Notes: generated by a model not told the origin, from the sequence alone. Positions 39,941 to 49,946 are shown, numbered from the stretch's first letter. The stretch: DNA of 64,000 nt from Mesorhizobium sp. M1D.F.Ca.ET.043.01.1.1 (GCF_003952385.1 NZ_CP034444.1:6523001-6587000); one strand, 5' to 3'. Translations and numbers: made by a program.

Positions 39941-40144
39941 TTACCGGCGCCACCAGCAGTGCCGCACCTTGTAACGGATGACGTGCCGGTGGCCGTGCCG
40001 CCAGACGACTCTTTTCTTCACCACGACGCGGCAGAGCTGTGTATGGCCGTGCCAGTGCCTTGCCATGGCCGGCTCCGGCATCATGACCGCTATCGACCCG
40101 GCCAACAGCGCGGCTCCGGTCAAGGTAAGGAAGAACTTCTTCAT
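39941..40144 (-). CDS. Small cationic His/Arg/Trp-rich secreted protein, unknown
   Basis: A 67-residue protein with a signal peptide (MKKFFLTLTGAALLAGSIAVMMPEPAMA, about residues 1-28) and a mature part of about 39 residues, RHWHGHTQLCRVVVKKRVV..., with about 7 His, 9 Arg, 2 Cys and 4 Trp. It would be strongly positive and could bind metal, nucleic acid or membrane, and the two Cys could form a disulfide. The start has GGAGTCC-like sequence upstream. A terminator follows. No family is recognised. Confidence 0.7.
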   Translation of the reverse strand: MKKFFLTLTGAALLAGSIAVMMPEPAMARHWHGHTQLCRVVVKKRVVWRHGHRHVIRYKVRHCWWRR

Positions 40145-40345
40145 GGGAATTCGGACTCCTCTGCTCCAGTCCCTTCATCAAATGTCAGGGCAAGCTCACG
40201 TGCAAACTGGTTGCACCCCGCCCCGATGCCGTCGGCGTCCGCCACATCCGGCACCGCAATGCAACGCAGGATGGTATAGAGTCGCCCGGTGCCTCGCCAG
40301 TCCAAGCTTGACACCGGTTAAATCTCTCTTTAACAGGCGCTCCAA

Positions 40346-40376
40346 CACCGGGTGGCGACGCCCGGTGGTTTCTTTT
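40346..40376 (+). terminator. Intrinsic terminator-like hairpin in rpsD leader
   Basis: CACCGGG (40346-40352) and CCCGGTG (40361-40367) form a 7-bp stem followed by GTTTCTTTT. It lies about 190 bp before rpsD and after a TTGACA hexamer at 40308-40313 with TAACAG 17 bases later. It could terminate an upstream transcript or act as an attenuator. Confidence 0.5.
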
Positions 40377-40440
40377 GCATGGGCGAGACCTCACCGGAAG
40401 CCAGTCTGTCGGCGGTCTTGTTCGAACTGACGTGTCCCGT

Positions 40441-40494
40441 GGGTTTTCCGTCGCGTTGCGTGGAAAACCCTGTCAGGCCTCGAAAACGGAGGCC
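40441..40494 (+). promoter_or_regulatory. Two hairpins in the rpsD 5' leader
   Basis: GGGTTTTCC / GGAAAACCC (40441-40449 with 40462-40470, 12-base loop) and GGCCTC / GAGGCC (40476-40481 with 40489-40494) are perfect stems. S4 controls its own operon through leader structures in other bacteria, so an autoregulatory leader is plausible. No known Rfam family was recognised. Otherwise the 418-bp gap holds no gene. Confidence 0.4.
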
Positions 40495-40562
40495 AGAGGA
40501 GGGCGCGTTTCCTTCACCCGGAGCCATGGGGTTTCGGGTATATCGTTTTGAAAGGGAATGCG

Positions 40563-41180
40563 ATGAGCAAGCGCGAATCCGCGAAATACAAGATCGACCG
40601 CCGTCTTGGCGAAAACATCTGGGGCCGCCCGAAGTCCCCGGTCAACAAGCGTGAATACGGCCCGGGCCAGCACGGCCAGCGCCGCAAGGGCAAGCTTTCC
40701 GACTTCGGCCTGCAGCTGCGCGCCAAGCAGAAGCTGAAGGGCCACTATGGCGACGTTTCGGAAAAGCAGTTCCGCAAGGTCTATGAAGAGGCCAACCGCC
40801 GCAAGGGCGATACTTCCGAGAACCTGATCGGCCTGCTGGAGTCGCGCCTCGACGCGATCGTCTATCGCGCCAAGTTCGTGCCGACCATCTTCGCGGCCCG
40901 CCAGTTCGTCAACCACGGCCACGTCAACGTCAACGGCAAGCGCACAAATATCGGCTCGTACCGCTGCAAGCCGGGCGACGTCATCGAGGTGCGCGAGAAG
41001 TCGAAGCAGCTCGTCATCGTGCTGGAATCGGTTGGTCTGGCCGAGCGCGACGTGCCGGACTATATCGAGGCCGATCACAACAAGATGACCGCGACCTACA
41101 GCCGCGTTCCCGGCCTGGCGGACGTGCCGTTCGCCGTCCAGATGGAACCGAACCTGGTCGTCGAATTCTATTCGCGCTGA
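40563..41180 (+). CDS. rpsD: 30S ribosomal protein S4
   Basis: A 205-residue S4, a primary 16S rRNA binder of the small subunit body. The N-terminal [53 protein letters not shown] region and the S4 RNA-binding domain [21 protein letters not shown] are present. The start is ATG at 40563 with AAAGGGAATGCG upstream. As in many alphaproteobacteria rpsD is away from the ribosomal protein cluster. A terminator follows. Confidence 0.98.
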   Translation: MSKRESAKYKIDRRLGENIWGRPKSPVNKREYGPGQHGQRRKGKLSDFGLQLRAKQKLKGHYGDVSEKQFRKVYEEANRRKGDTSENLIGLLESRLDAIVYRAKFVPTIFAARQFVNHGHVNVNGKRTNIGSYRCKPGDVIEVREKSKQLVIVLESVGLAERDVPDYIEADHNKMTATYSRVPGLADVPFAVQMEPNLVVEFYSR

Positions 41181-41205
41181 TCGAAGCCGATCAGCGACAC
41201 CAGTC

Positions 41206-41235
41206 AAGGCCGCCTCTCGAGGCGGCCTTTTCTTT
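41206..41235 (+). terminator. Rho-independent terminator of rpsD
   Basis: AAGGCCGCCTC / GAGGCGGCCTT around TC, followed by TTCTTT. The stem is strong and ends 55 bp before ttcA. Confidence 0.9.
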
Positions 41236-41289
41236 GCTGCCCATGTCCGCTAATCCGGACGGCATCAGAGACTGTGGGGCGCCAGCGCC

Positions 41290-42201
41290 ATGAATATGCT
41301 GCCAGATACCAAATCACTTGGCGTCAAATCGCCTGAACCGATCGCCGACGAAGAAGAGGGCGGGTTTCATCCGCTGTTTTGCGATGTGCCGTCCTCGGTC
41401 GAGTTCAACAAGCTGCGCAAGCGGCTTTTGAGGCTCACCCGCCAGGCGATCGAGGATTTCACCATGGTGAAGCCCGGCGAGCGCTGGCTGGTGGCGCTCT
41501 CTGGCGGCAAGGATTCCTACGGCCTGCTCGCCTTGCTGCTTGACCTCAAATGGCGTGGGCTGCTGCCGGTCGACCTGCTCGCCTGCAACCTCGACCAGGG
41601 CCAGCCGAATTTTCCAAAGCATATCCTGCCTGACTATCTCAGCGCCAACGGCATTGCGCACCGCATCGAATACCAGGACACCTATTCGGTGGTCACCGAA
41701 AAGCTGCCCGAGGGCAGCACCTATTGCTCGCTCTGCTCGCGGCTGAGGCGCGGCCATCTCTACCGCATCGCGCGCGAGGAGGGGTGCTCGGCCCTGGTGC
41801 TCGGCCACCACCGCGAGGACATACTCGAAACCTTCTTCATGAACCTCTTCCATGGCGGGCGTCTCGCGGCCATGCCGCCCAAGCTGATCAACGACGAGGG
41901 CGACGTCATGGTGCTGCGCCCGCTTGCCTATTGCGCCGAGGTGGATCTCGAGAAGTTCGCCGGCGCCATGAAGTTTCCGATCATCCCCTGCGACCTCTGC
42001 GGCAGCCAGGAAGGGCTGCAGCGCAACGCCATGAAGGCGATGCTCGACGACATCGAGAAGCGCATGCCGGGCCGCAAGGACACGATGATCCGCGCCATGA
42101 CCAATGTGCGGCCCTCGCACCTGCTTGACCGAAAACTGTTCGACTTCGCCGCGCTCGATGCGCGCCTCACCTCAGGGCAAGACATTTCCGATGACATTTG
42201 A
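41290..42201 (+). CDS. ttcA: tRNA 2-thiocytidine(32) synthetase TtcA
   Basis: A 303-residue Fe-S-dependent enzyme that adds sulphur to C32 of tRNA. The PP-loop is [12 protein letters not shown], the Cys pair that binds the cluster is in [13 protein letters not shown], and [18 protein letters not shown] is the C-terminal family motif. The start is ATG at 41290 (MNMLPDTK). Its end overlaps the inositol-phosphatase-like gene by 11 bp, so the two are translated as one unit. Fe-S supply from the suf operon would be needed. Confidence 0.95.
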   Translation: MNMLPDTKSLGVKSPEPIADEEEGGFHPLFCDVPSSVEFNKLRKRLLRLTRQAIEDFTMVKPGERWLVALSGGKDSYGLLALLLDLKWRGLLPVDLLACNLDQGQPNFPKHILPDYLSANGIAHRIEYQDTYSVVTEKLPEGSTYCSLCSRLRRGHLYRIAREEGCSALVLGHHREDILETFFMNLFHGGRLAAMPPKLINDEGDVMVLRPLAYCAEVDLEKFAGAMKFPIIPCDLCGSQEGLQRNAMKAMLDDIEKRMPGRKDTMIRAMTNVRPSHLLDRKLFDFAALDARLTSGQDISDDI

Positions 42202-43018
42202 CGACCGCGCGATCGACTGGCTGGCCGACCTTCTCGCCGATGCAGCCAGGGCTGAAATCATGCCGCGCTTCCGCCGGCTGGGTGAAGGCGACGTCCGCCA
42301 GAAGACTTCCGCTGCCGATCTGGTGACCGAGGCGGACGTCAATGCCGAAAGACTGATCACCGCCAGGCTGCGCGAGCGTTACCCTTCGGCGATGATCGTC
42401 GGCGAGGAGGCCTGCTCCGACAACCCGGCGCTGCTTGGCGGCCTCGACGATGCCGAGCTCGCCTTCGTCATCGATCCAGTCGACGGCACCTTCAACTTCG
42501 CTTCCGGCGTGCCGCTCTTCGGCGTCATGCTGGGCGTCGTCGTCGAAGGCGAGACGGTTGCCGGCATCATCCACGATCCGGTCGGCAAGGACTGGCTGAT
42601 CGGCGCCAAGGGGGCCGGCAGCCATATCCGCCATGCGCATGGCGCGCTGGAGAAGGTGCGGGTCGCCGAGCCGGTACCGATCTCTGAGATGACCGGCGCG
42701 GTCTCGTGGCAATATCTGAAGGAGCCGGAGCGCTCGCGGCTCGCGCGCAACCAGACCAAGGCGCTGTCGCAGTTCGGCTACCGCTGCGCGGCGCACGAAT
42801 ACCGGCTCCTGGCCAATGGCTATGCGCATTTCGTCGTCTACAACAAGCTGATGCCGTGGGATCACCTCGCGGGTGTGCTGATCCATCAGGAAGCCGGCGG
42901 CCACGCCGCCCGCATCGACGGCGATCCCTATCTGCCGTCGCATGTCGATGGCGGGCTGCTCGTAGCGCCGGACAAGAACAGCTGGGACGAGCTGCGGCGA
43001 GAACTCTGGGCGGAGTAG
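42191..43018 (+). CDS. Inositol monophosphatase family protein
   Basis: A 275-residue metal-dependent phosphatase. Motif [23 protein letters not shown] carries the metal-binding Asp residues, and [15 protein letters not shown] is the second conserved motif. The family includes inositol monophosphatase, FBPase-like and PAP phosphatases; the true substrate is unknown. The start is ATG at 42191, inside the end of ttcA. The C terminus ends [12 protein letters not shown]. Confidence 0.9.
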   Translation: MTFDDRAIDWLADLLADAARAEIMPRFRRLGEGDVRQKTSAADLVTEADVNAERLITARLRERYPSAMIVGEEACSDNPALLGGLDDAELAFVIDPVDGTFNFASGVPLFGVMLGVVVEGETVAGIIHDPVGKDWLIGAKGAGSHIRHAHGALEKVRVAEPVPISEMTGAVSWQYLKEPERSRLARNQTKALSQFGYRCAAHEYRLLANGYAHFVVYNKLMPWDHLAGVLIHQEAGGHAARIDGDPYLPSHVDGGLLVAPDKNSWDELRRELWAE

Positions 43019-43034
43019 ACCGGCCTTCCTTGCG

Positions 43035-44279
43035 TCAGACAGGCGGATTGTGCGGTTGGAACAGCCGTCCGCGCTCGGCGATCAGGATCATCAGCAGGGC
43101 CGCGACCGAGACGCTGCAGAAGCCGGCGGCCAATGGCGTGACCGTGCCATTGTAGGCTTGGCCTATCAGCGTGCCGAGGAGACCGCCGAGAAAGGTCTGC
43201 ATGAAGCCGAGTATGGAGGAGGCCGTGCCGGCAAGCTCGCCCAGCGGCTCCATCGCGAGCGCGTTGAAATTCGCGCCGAGGCAGCCGAACGGCACCATGG
43301 CGCCGGCGAAGAAGGCGATGAACAGCCAGAGCGGCATCTGCATTTCGAGTGAAACGACGAGCCAGATCAGGCTGATGCCGAGGAACAGGAGCAGCGCGCT
43401 TTGCGACAGGCGACGCATGCCGATCTTGCCGACGAGCCGCGCGTTGAGGAAGTTCGAGAAGGCGAGCACGCCGGCGACGCCGGCGAAGATCAGCGGGAAC
43501 AGCTCGCCGACGTGGAAGACTTCGAGATAGATCTGTTGCGCCGAATTGATGAAGCCGAACATCGCGCCGAAGATGAAGGTGCTGGCGAAAGCGTAGCAAA
43601 GCGCGATGCGGTTGGTGAGCACGATGCGGAAGCCGCCGACGACCGCGTTGACCGTCAGTGGCCGGCGGTATTCCGGATGCAGCGTCTCCGGCAGCCGCAG
43701 CAGCGACCATGTCGACACGATCAGCGCACCGACGGCCATGGTGACGAAGATCCAGTGCCAGGTCGCGAACAGCATGATGAACTGACCGATGCCGGGCGCG
43801 ACGACCGGGATCGCCATGAACACCATGAAGATCAGCGACATAACCTCGGCCATGCGGCGGCCCTCGAAGGTGTCGCGCACGATCGAAACGGCGATGACGC
43901 GCGTTGCCGCCGCGCCAATGCCTTGAACGACGCGGCAGGCGAGCAGGATTGCGAAGGTTGGAGCCACGGCAGCGGCAGCCACTGCCGCGACGTAGATGAT
44001 CAGGCCGACCACCAGCGGCGCACGACGGCCGAAACGATCGGAGACCGGCCCGAAGAAGAGCTGACCGGTGCCGAAGCCGAGAATGTAGGCGGTGATGACG
44101 TACTGGCGATGGTTTTCGTTCTCGACGCCGAGCGAGGCGCCGATCTGCTGCAGCGCCGGCAGCATGATGTCGATGGCGAGCGAATTGAGCGCCATCAGCG
44201 CCGCGCAGAGCGCAATGAATTCCCAGCGCGGAATAGGCAAGCTCTTTGCCGATTGCTGCGCCACTACCTGCTTGTCCAC
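43035..44279 (-). CDS. Bcr/CflA-type MFS drug efflux transporter
   Basis: A 414-residue inner-membrane protein with about 12 hydrophobic helices. The MFS loop motif is FGPVSDRFGRRAPL, and the N-terminal LNSLAIDIMLPALQQIG plus the DTFEGRRMAEVMSLIFMVFMAIPVVAPGIG region are characteristic of Bcr/CflA drug:H+ antiporters. Substrates are not predictable. It lies downstream of grxD and is separated from it by a hairpin region, so it is likely an independent transcript. Confidence 0.93.
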   Translation of the reverse strand: MDKQVVAQQSAKSLPIPRWEFIALCAALMALNSLAIDIMLPALQQIGASLGVENENHRQYVITAYILGFGTGQLFFGPVSDRFGRRAPLVVGLIIYVAAVAAAAVAPTFAILLACRVVQGIGAAATRVIAVSIVRDTFEGRRMAEVMSLIFMVFMAIPVVAPGIGQFIMLFATWHWIFVTMAVGALIVSTWSLLRLPETLHPEYRRPLTVNAVVGGFRIVLTNRIALCYAFASTFIFGAMFGFINSAQQIYLEVFHVGELFPLIFAGVAGVLAFSNFLNARLVGKIGMRRLSQSALLLFLGISLIWLVVSLEMQMPLWLFIAFFAGAMVPFGCLGANFNALAMEPLGELAGTASSILGFMQTFLGGLLGTLIGQAYNGTVTPLAAGFCSVSVAALLMILIAERGRLFQPHNPPV

Positions 44280-44306
44280 GGCAAAATCCGATCATTCAAA
44301 CGAATG

Positions 44307-44326
44307 TGCGCCGGTTGACCGGCGCA
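44307..44326 (-). other. Stem-loop between grxD and the MFS gene
   Basis: TGCGCCGG / CCGGCGCA, an 8-bp perfect stem around TTGA, in the minus-strand 5' region of the transporter gene and downstream of grxD. No T-tract follows on either strand, so terminator function is doubtful. Confidence 0.4.
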
Positions 44327-44428
44327 TCGCTTCGTCCCGCTCCCGTGCCAGGGAACTATAGTGCCGAGGTGGGGGCAGCCCCGGATTTCACAGCGCAGCC
44401 GGCTGCTCCGGCCGGCGCGGACTCAAAA

Positions 44429-44764
44429 TCAGGCGGCGCCTTTGACGCTGACGCCCTTTTCGACCAGGAAATCCTGTAGCTCGCCGGCCTGGAACATCTC
44501 GCGCACGATGTCGCAACCGCCGACGAACTCGCCCTTGACGTAGAGCTGCGGGATGGTCGGCCAGTTGGAATAATCCTTGATGCCCTGGCGCAGTTCGGCA
44601 GAGGTCAGCACGTTCACGCCTTTGTAGTCGACCCCGACATAGTCGAGGATCTGCACCACCTGGCCGGAAAACCCGCATTGCGGGAAACCGGGCGTGCCCT
44701 TCATGAAGAGCACCACGTCGTTGCTCTTCACTTCGCTGTCGATGTAGTCGTTGATGCCACTCAT
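44429..44764 (-). CDS. grxD: Monothiol glutaredoxin, Grx4/GrxD type
   Basis: A 111-residue monothiol glutaredoxin with the CGFS active site in [12 protein letters not shown] and the [21 protein letters not shown] glutathione-binding region. It binds a shared [2Fe-2S] cluster with glutathione and pairs with BolA in cluster transfer. The start is ATG at 44762-44764. bolA lies 151 bp upstream on the same strand, the common GrxD-BolA pairing in alphaproteobacteria. Confidence 0.95.
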   Translation of the reverse strand: MSGINDYIDSEVKSNDVVLFMKGTPGFPQCGFSGQVVQILDYVGVDYKGVNVLTSAELRQGIKDYSNWPTIPQLYVKGEFVGGCDIVREMFQAGELQDFLVEKGVSVKGAA

Positions 44765-44915
44765 GGGGAATCCTTTCACGCCTGTGGGAGTCAGGCTCGA
44801 AGCATGTCCATCAAATAAACCCATAGGTTGGCTGAAACAAGACGTTGGCCATGGCGTCATCGTGATGGCGCAAGGAATGGTGCGTTTTGGGCCAAGCCTG
44901 AGTGGCGAATAGGGC

Positions 44916-45149
44916 TCAGTCCGGAACGCTGGTCTGCAGGGCAAGCGCATGCAGCACGCCGCCCATATTGCCCTTCAGCGCGTCATAGACCATCTGGTGC
45001 TGCTGCACCCGGCTTTTGCCGCGGAAGCTCTCGGCCACCACTTCAGCCGCGTAATGGTCGCCGTCGCCGGCCAGATCGCGAATCGTCACCTTGGCGTCCG
45101 GAATGCCTTCCTTGATCAGCCGTTCGATTTCGCGCGCGTCCATTGCCAT
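44916..45149 (-). CDS. bolA: BolA-family protein
   Basis: A 77-residue BolA-fold protein, ending [14 protein letters not shown], with the conserved [29 protein letters not shown] including the His used in [2Fe-2S] binding with GrxD. The start is ATG at 45147-45149 ([12 protein letters not shown]). It sits between a small membrane-protein gene and grxD in one minus-strand group with purL. Confidence 0.93.
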   Translation of the reverse strand: MAMDAREIERLIKEGIPDAKVTIRDLAGDGDHYAAEVVAESFRGKSRVQQHQMVYDALKGNMGGVLHALALQTSVPD

Positions 45150-45261
45150 GACAAAAATCCTGTTTCGAGCGGGGGAGCGGTGCAGCCCGTGCGATGAGAG
45201 TCGGGATAAAGGTAGTGCCTTTCCGCTCCGGATTGAAGCGGTTCCGTCCATGGCTGAAGGC

Positions 45262-45780
45262 TCATGGGGCATTCTGATCCGGATGAGCCGCATCGTCGGC
45301 GTCCTCGCGCGTCGAGTAGGCGCGGCCGAGGCTGAAGGTCAGAACATAGAGCGGGACGTTGATCACGAAACTGACGATGGGCAGATAGCTGGTCATCTGC
45401 CAGGCCGGCGAGAAAAACGACTGGCCGTAGCCGTCGCAGACGAGCGAGTAGCCATAAGCCCATAGCGCTCCGAGCACAACGGTTACGGCAAAGAGCTTGA
45501 CGCAGGTGACGATATGCCTTGCCCGTGCCGGGTCCGGCAAAAGCCGCTCCCAGAGGACCAGGCACAGGATCGGAACCGCGTAGACGAGGTTCTGAACGGC
45601 CAGCATCGGAAGGGCGGCGTTGGCCGCGGTAAGGAATTCGACCCGCGTTTCGAGCCGCGGACAGACCTCGCTCGAGGTCGTCGACAGAAGCAGAAAGATG
45701 AACGGCCCGAGAAACCAGAAGAAGAACAGCGATGGCCAGAAGACAGCTGCGAGCAGCGCCCGGACCGCCAGCCTGGTCAA
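45262..45780 (-). CDS. Four-helix membrane protein, unknown, coupled to purL
   Basis: A 172-residue protein with four to five hydrophobic segments ([72 protein letters not shown]). The only good start at its upstream end is TTG at 45778-45780, whose TTGA overlaps the purL stop; a later start is possible. It has no recognised family. Its position between purL and bolA makes it part of the same transcript. Confidence 0.7.
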   Translation of the reverse strand: MTRLAVRALLAAVFWPSLFFFWFLGPFIFLLLSTTSSEVCPRLETRVEFLTAANAALPMLAVQNLVYAVPILCLVLWERLLPDPARARHIVTCVKLFAVTVVLGALWAYGYSLVCDGYGQSFFSPAWQMTSYLPIVSFVINVPLYVLTFSLGRAYSTREDADDAAHPDQNAP

Positions 45781-48008
45781 ACGGCCTGATCCATGAAGCG
45801 CGGGAACCAGCCCTCATGGGCTGCCGTCAATTCACTGACCGCTATGGCCCTCGTTTCGCCGAGTTTCAGCGCATTGCCGCCGGTGGTGCCGATCCACGGC
45901 GCGAAGATGCCGAGCCTGCCTTGCTCCTCGCGGATCCTGTCCCACTCGCCGCATTGCGGATCGATCGAGAGCGTCAGCAGGTAGCGGCCCTGGTCCTCGC
46001 CGAACCAGACCGGGATCGGGTCGGTGCCGGTAAGGCCGGGAATGGTGGCGCCGATGCCGGATGCCATCGCCATTTCGGCCAGCGCCACCGCAAGGCCGCC
46101 GTCCGAGACGTCATGCGCCGATGTCACGATGCCGGAAGCAATCAGCGCGCGCACATGGTCGCCGACGCGCTTTTCATGGTCGAGGTCGACGGGCGGCGGC
46201 GGACCGTCGGCGCGGCCGTGGATGTCGCGCATATAGACGGACTGGCCGAGATGGCTGCCCCAGCTCGGCGGCGCGCCGACCAGCACGATCATCTGGCCCT
46301 CGGCGGCGAAGCCGATGCGGGCCATTTTCGACCAGTCGGCGATCAGGCCGACGCCGCCGATGGTCGGCGTCGGCAGGATGCCGCGGCCGTTGGTTTCGTT
46401 GTAGAGCGAGACGTTGCCGGAGACGATCGGGAAGCCGAGCGCACGGCAGGCGTCGCCGATGCCTTTTACGGCACCGACAAACTGGCCCATGATTTCCGGC
46501 CGTTCCGGATTGCCGAAATTGAGATTGTCGGTGGCGGCAAGCGGCAAGGCGCCCGTCGCCGTCAGGTTGCGCCAGCATTCGGCCACCGCCTGCTTGCCGC
46601 CCTCATACGGGTCGGCCTCGCAATAGCGCGGCGTGACGTCGGAGGAGAAGGCGAGCGCCTTGGTCGGATGACCATCGATGCGCACCACGCCGGCATCGCC
46701 GCCCGGAAGCTGCAGCGAATTGCCCTGGATCAGCGTGTCGTACTGCTCCCACACCCAGCGGCGCGAGGAGAGGTCCGGGCCGCCGAGCATCTTCAGCAGC
46801 GCATCCGCGACATCGGCCTTCGGCGCATCGCTGGGCGCGAGCGGCGCCGGCTTCGTCGCCTCGACCCACGGACGGTCATATTCCGGCGCCTGGTCGCCCA
46901 GCTCCTTGATCGGCAAATTGGCGACCTCGTCGCCCTGGTGCAGCACGCGGAAGCGCAGGTCGTCGGTGGTCTTGCCGACGATGGCGAAGTCGAGACCCCA
47001 TTTGCGGAAGATCGCCTCGGCCTCCTCCTCCTTCTCGGGGCGCAGCACCATCAGCATGCGCTCCTGGCTTTCCGACAGCATCATCTCATAGGCGCTCATG
47101 CGCTCCTCGCGCACCGGCACCCTGTCGAGGTCGAGCTCGATGCCCAGATCGCCCTTGGCGCCCATCTCGACCGCCGAGCAGGTGAGGCCGGCGGCGCCCA
47201 TATCCTGGATGGCGATGACGGCGCCCGAGGCCATGAGCTCGAGGCAGGCCTCCAGCAGGCATTTTTCGGTGAAGGGATCGCCGACCTGCACGGTCGGCCG
47301 CTTCTCCTCGATCTTGTCGTCGAATTCGGCCGAGGCCATGGTGGCGCCGCCGACGCCGTCGCGCCCAGTCTTGGCGCCGAGATAGACGACCGGCAGGCCG
47401 ACGCCCTTGGCCTGCGACAGGAAGATGGCGTTGGTCTTGGCAAGGCCGGCCGCGAAGGCGTTGACAAGGATGTTGCCGTTGTAACGCGGATCGAAATTGA
47501 CCTCGCCGCCGACGGTCGGCACGCCGAAGGAATTGCCGTAGCCGCCGATGCCCGAAACGACGCCGGCGACGAGATGCCGGGTTTTCGGATGGTCCGGCTC
47601 GCCGAAGCGGAGCGCGTTCATCGCCGCGACCGGCCGCGCGCCCATGGTGAAGACGTCGCGCAGGATGCCGCCGACGCCGGTCGCGGCTCCCTGATAGGGT
47701 TCGATGTAGGACGGGTGGTTGTGGCTCTCCATCTTGAAGACGACGCAGTCGCCGTCACCGATATCGACCACGCCGGCATTCTCGCCCGGTCCCTGGATAA
47801 CCTGCGGGCCGCTGGTGGGCAGCGTGCGCAGCCATTTCTTGGAAGACTTGTAGGAGCAGTGCTCGTTCCACATCGCCGAGAAGATGCCGAGTTCGGTGAA
47901 GCTCGGCTCGCGCCCGACCAGGTCGAGGATGCGCTGATATTCGTCGGGCTTCAGCCCATGCGCGGCGACGAGCTCGGGGGTGATCGGCACGGAATTGGAA
48001 ATGGTCAT
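45777..48008 (-). CDS. purL: Phosphoribosylformylglycinamidine synthase large subunit (small-type PurL)
   Basis: A 743-residue ATP-dependent amidotransferase-synthetase subunit, converting FGAR to FGAM in purine synthesis with PurS and PurQ. Small PurL has no fused glutaminase; PurS and PurQ are encoded nearby (51038-51948). Motifs include [15 protein letters not shown], the ATP-binding [15 protein letters not shown] and the C-terminal [17 protein letters not shown]. The start is ATG at 48006-48008 ([13 protein letters not shown]), preceded by an in-frame extension without support. Confidence 0.97.
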   Translation of the reverse strand: MTISNSVPITPELVAAHGLKPDEYQRILDLVGREPSFTELGIFSAMWNEHCSYKSSKKWLRTLPTSGPQVIQGPGENAGVVDIGDGDCVVFKMESHNHPSYIEPYQGAATGVGGILRDVFTMGARPVAAMNALRFGEPDHPKTRHLVAGVVSGIGGYGNSFGVPTVGGEVNFDPRYNGNILVNAFAAGLAKTNAIFLSQAKGVGLPVVYLGAKTGRDGVGGATMASAEFDDKIEEKRPTVQVGDPFTEKCLLEACLELMASGAVIAIQDMGAAGLTCSAVEMGAKGDLGIELDLDRVPVREERMSAYEMMLSESQERMLMVLRPEKEEEAEAIFRKWGLDFAIVGKTTDDLRFRVLHQGDEVANLPIKELGDQAPEYDRPWVEATKPAPLAPSDAPKADVADALLKMLGGPDLSSRRWVWEQYDTLIQGNSLQLPGGDAGVVRIDGHPTKALAFSSDVTPRYCEADPYEGGKQAVAECWRNLTATGALPLAATDNLNFGNPERPEIMGQFVGAVKGIGDACRALGFPIVSGNVSLYNETNGRGILPTPTIGGVGLIADWSKMARIGFAAEGQMIVLVGAPPSWGSHLGQSVYMRDIHGRADGPPPPVDLDHEKRVGDHVRALIASGIVTSAHDVSDGGLAVALAEMAMASGIGATIPGLTGTDPIPVWFGEDQGRYLLTLSIDPQCGEWDRIREEQGRLGIFAPWIGTTGGNALKLGETRAIAVSELTAAHEGWFPRFMDQAV

Positions 48009-48152
48009 GAGCGGCGATTTGTGTCCGTGGGAGAGGGGATTTTTCGAGTCTCCTCTTATCGCAAGCTTTCGCGCGATACACCCCATCGGATGACGAAAAA
48101 CGCCGGAAAGCTGCCGTGCCGGCGCCTGCTCGGCCGGCGGCGCGCCGGGCGG

Positions 48153-49562
48153 TCAGGAAAAACTGTCGTAGCCGGCGCGGCCCTCGTCGAGTAGGCGGCG
48201 GATGACCGCGACGCCGCTGGCCACCTCCTTGCTTTGCCTGGGCTGCGATACGCCGAAGCGTACGCCGTGGAAGACCTGCTCGGAACGCCCGGCCTTGAAC
48301 TCGTCCTCGTCGTCGATGAGCACGCCGTGTTCGAGGCAGGCGTTCTTGAAGGTGCCGGAGAGCCAGGGATCCGGCAAGGTCAGCCAGACAAAGGGGACAT
48401 TGTCCCTTGCCCTGAAGTTGAAGCCCGCCAGCATATCCCGCACTATGGCGGTGCGCGCCTGGATTTCGGCGATGCAGCGCTTGCGGATTTCGCCGGCCTG
48501 ACCGGACATCACCAGCCTGGTGCCGACCTCCGCCAGCAAGAAGGGCAGACCCCCGGTTGTCATCCTGTGCGCGACGCGGATACGATGGCGATAGGCCGGC
48601 GGGCAGGCGAGCCAGCCGCCGCGCACGCCCGCCGCGACAGACTTTGACAGGCCGCCGGCGACGATGGTTCTTTCGGGCGCGTATTCGGCAAGCAGCGGCG
48701 TCGGGTCGTCCGTCAGGTCGCCGTAAAGATCGTCCTCGATCAGCACGACATTGTACTCGCGCGCGATGCGCGCGATCGCCTGTCGCCGCGCCTCTGGCAT
48801 GGTCACCAAAGTCGGATTCTTCGCCGTCGGCATCACGAACATCATCTTCGGGTGCTTCTGCGCGCAGACGCGCTCGAAATCCTCCGGGTCGATGCCCTCA
48901 TCGTCCGACGAGACCAGCGCTGTGCGGCGCCCGATCAGGCCGGCGCTGCGCGAAATCTGCGAATAAGTGAGGTGCTCGAAAACGACGTAGTCGCCGGGGG
49001 TGGTCAGCGCCGCGACCGCCGCTATGACGGCCGCATGGGTGCCCAGCGTCGGCACGATGGAATCGGATGAGGGACGGAAGGAGTTGCGCGACAGCCAGCG
49101 GCTGCCGGCTTCGTACCAGCGTTCGGGGAAATCGCGGGTGTAGCTCGAAATGTCGTGCGGATGTTCCTGCGCGGTGCGCGCCAGCAAGTCCGCGATGACG
49201 GCACCCTGGCCGACATCGGGCGCGGCGGTGCTGTCGAAGCGCAGCTTGCCCGTCGGCACGTCGATGGGACGCGTTCCCTGGACAGCGGGCTCGATTTCGG
49301 CTTTCGGGGTCTCTGCGCGCTGCGCCAGCACATAGGTACCGCGCCCGACCTCGCCGCTCACCAGACCGCGTTCACGCAGGAGCTGATAGGCCCGGCCGAT
49401 CGTGCCGACAGTGGTGCCGATGTCGTAGGCGAGATCGCGCTGCGGCGGCAGTTTTGAACCGGCATCGATGACGCCCTTGTCGATATCTGACTCAATGCTG
49501 TCAGCAAGGCGCTGATAGAGGGGTCCAGAGCCGGAGGAGAGATCGGGGAGCCAATTTGTCAT
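48153..49562 (-). CDS. MocR-type GntR regulator with aminotransferase-like domain
   Basis: A 469-residue PLP-dependent transcription factor. Residues 1-75 are a GntR winged helix (LPPQRDLAYDIGTTVGTIGRAYQLLRERGLVSG). The rest is a class I aminotransferase-like fold with PLP Lys in VAGGLSKSVAAGVRGGWL. Such proteins sense PLP and amino-acid compounds and usually regulate a divergent neighbour. Here a DUF1127 gene starts divergently at 49654, with the likely operators in the 91-bp gap between. Confidence 0.93.
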   Translation of the reverse strand: MTNWLPDLSSGSGPLYQRLADSIESDIDKGVIDAGSKLPPQRDLAYDIGTTVGTIGRAYQLLRERGLVSGEVGRGTYVLAQRAETPKAEIEPAVQGTRPIDVPTGKLRFDSTAAPDVGQGAVIADLLARTAQEHPHDISSYTRDFPERWYEAGSRWLSRNSFRPSSDSIVPTLGTHAAVIAAVAALTTPGDYVVFEHLTYSQISRSAGLIGRRTALVSSDDEGIDPEDFERVCAQKHPKMMFVMPTAKNPTLVTMPEARRQAIARIAREYNVVLIEDDLYGDLTDDPTPLLAEYAPERTIVAGGLSKSVAAGVRGGWLACPPAYRHRIRVAHRMTTGGLPFLLAEVGTRLVMSGQAGEIRKRCIAEIQARTAIVRDMLAGFNFRARDNVPFVWLTLPDPWLSGTFKNACLEHGVLIDDEDEFKAGRSEQVFHGVRFGVSQPRQSKEVASGVAVIRRLLDEGRAGYDSFS

Positions 49563-49627
49563 GGTGACAATTTTTTATATTGCACCGCGCGATGAGTCAA
49601 TCCATATCGATCTCGCGATTGCTAAGG

Positions 49628-49672
49628 TACAATCGAAACAAGGTAGGACGAAAATGGATACAATCGAGACAA
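49628..49672. promoter_or_regulatory. Direct repeats TACAATCGA-ACAA at MocR/DUF1127 promoter
   Basis: TACAATCGAAACAA (49628-49641) and TACAATCGAGACAA (49659-49672), 13 of 14 matching with 31-bp offset (about three helical turns). The second overlaps the DUF1127 start region. Repeated sites at this spacing are typical of dimeric regulators such as MocR proteins. Confidence 0.5.
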
Positions 49673-49902
49673 TTCGCTATGCCGGCCCGGAATTTCGCTC
49701 GCAGGCCGGTTCTGTGGTCCGTGGTGGCTTCGTGGGTCGGCTGGTGCTTATGATCCGTTCCGTCGCCAAGCAGATCGACCGCATTCTGCAGCGTCGGCGT
49801 GGCCGCCTTGCGCTCCTGGAGATGACCGACGAGCAGCTCAAGGACATCGGCATCTCGCGCTGCGACGCCCATCGCGAAGGCATCAGGCCGTTCTGGGACT
49901 GA
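49654..49902 (+). CDS. DUF1127 domain small protein
   Basis: An 82-residue protein whose C-terminal half is the DUF1127 motif RRRGRLALLEMTDEQLKDIGISRCDAHREGIRPFWD. The N terminus is Ser/Gly/Arg-rich with a hydrophobic stretch (GGFVGRLVLMIRSV). DUF1127 proteins are abundant in rhizobia and regulate small RNAs or phosphate and sulphur metabolism in some species; the role here is unknown. It is divergent from the MocR gene. The start is ATG at 49654. Confidence 0.88.
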   Translation: MDTIETIRYAGPEFRSQAGSVVRGGFVGRLVLMIRSVAKQIDRILQRRRGRLALLEMTDEQLKDIGISRCDAHREGIRPFWD

Positions 49903-49946
49903 GCCTTTCCTGTGCGATCAAGGTTAGCTGTATCGGGGTATGTGGG

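Noticed and set aside
45732..48194. Plus-strand open frame of 820 residues over purL
   Set aside because: Antisense shadow of purL with Arg/Ala/Asp-rich composition.
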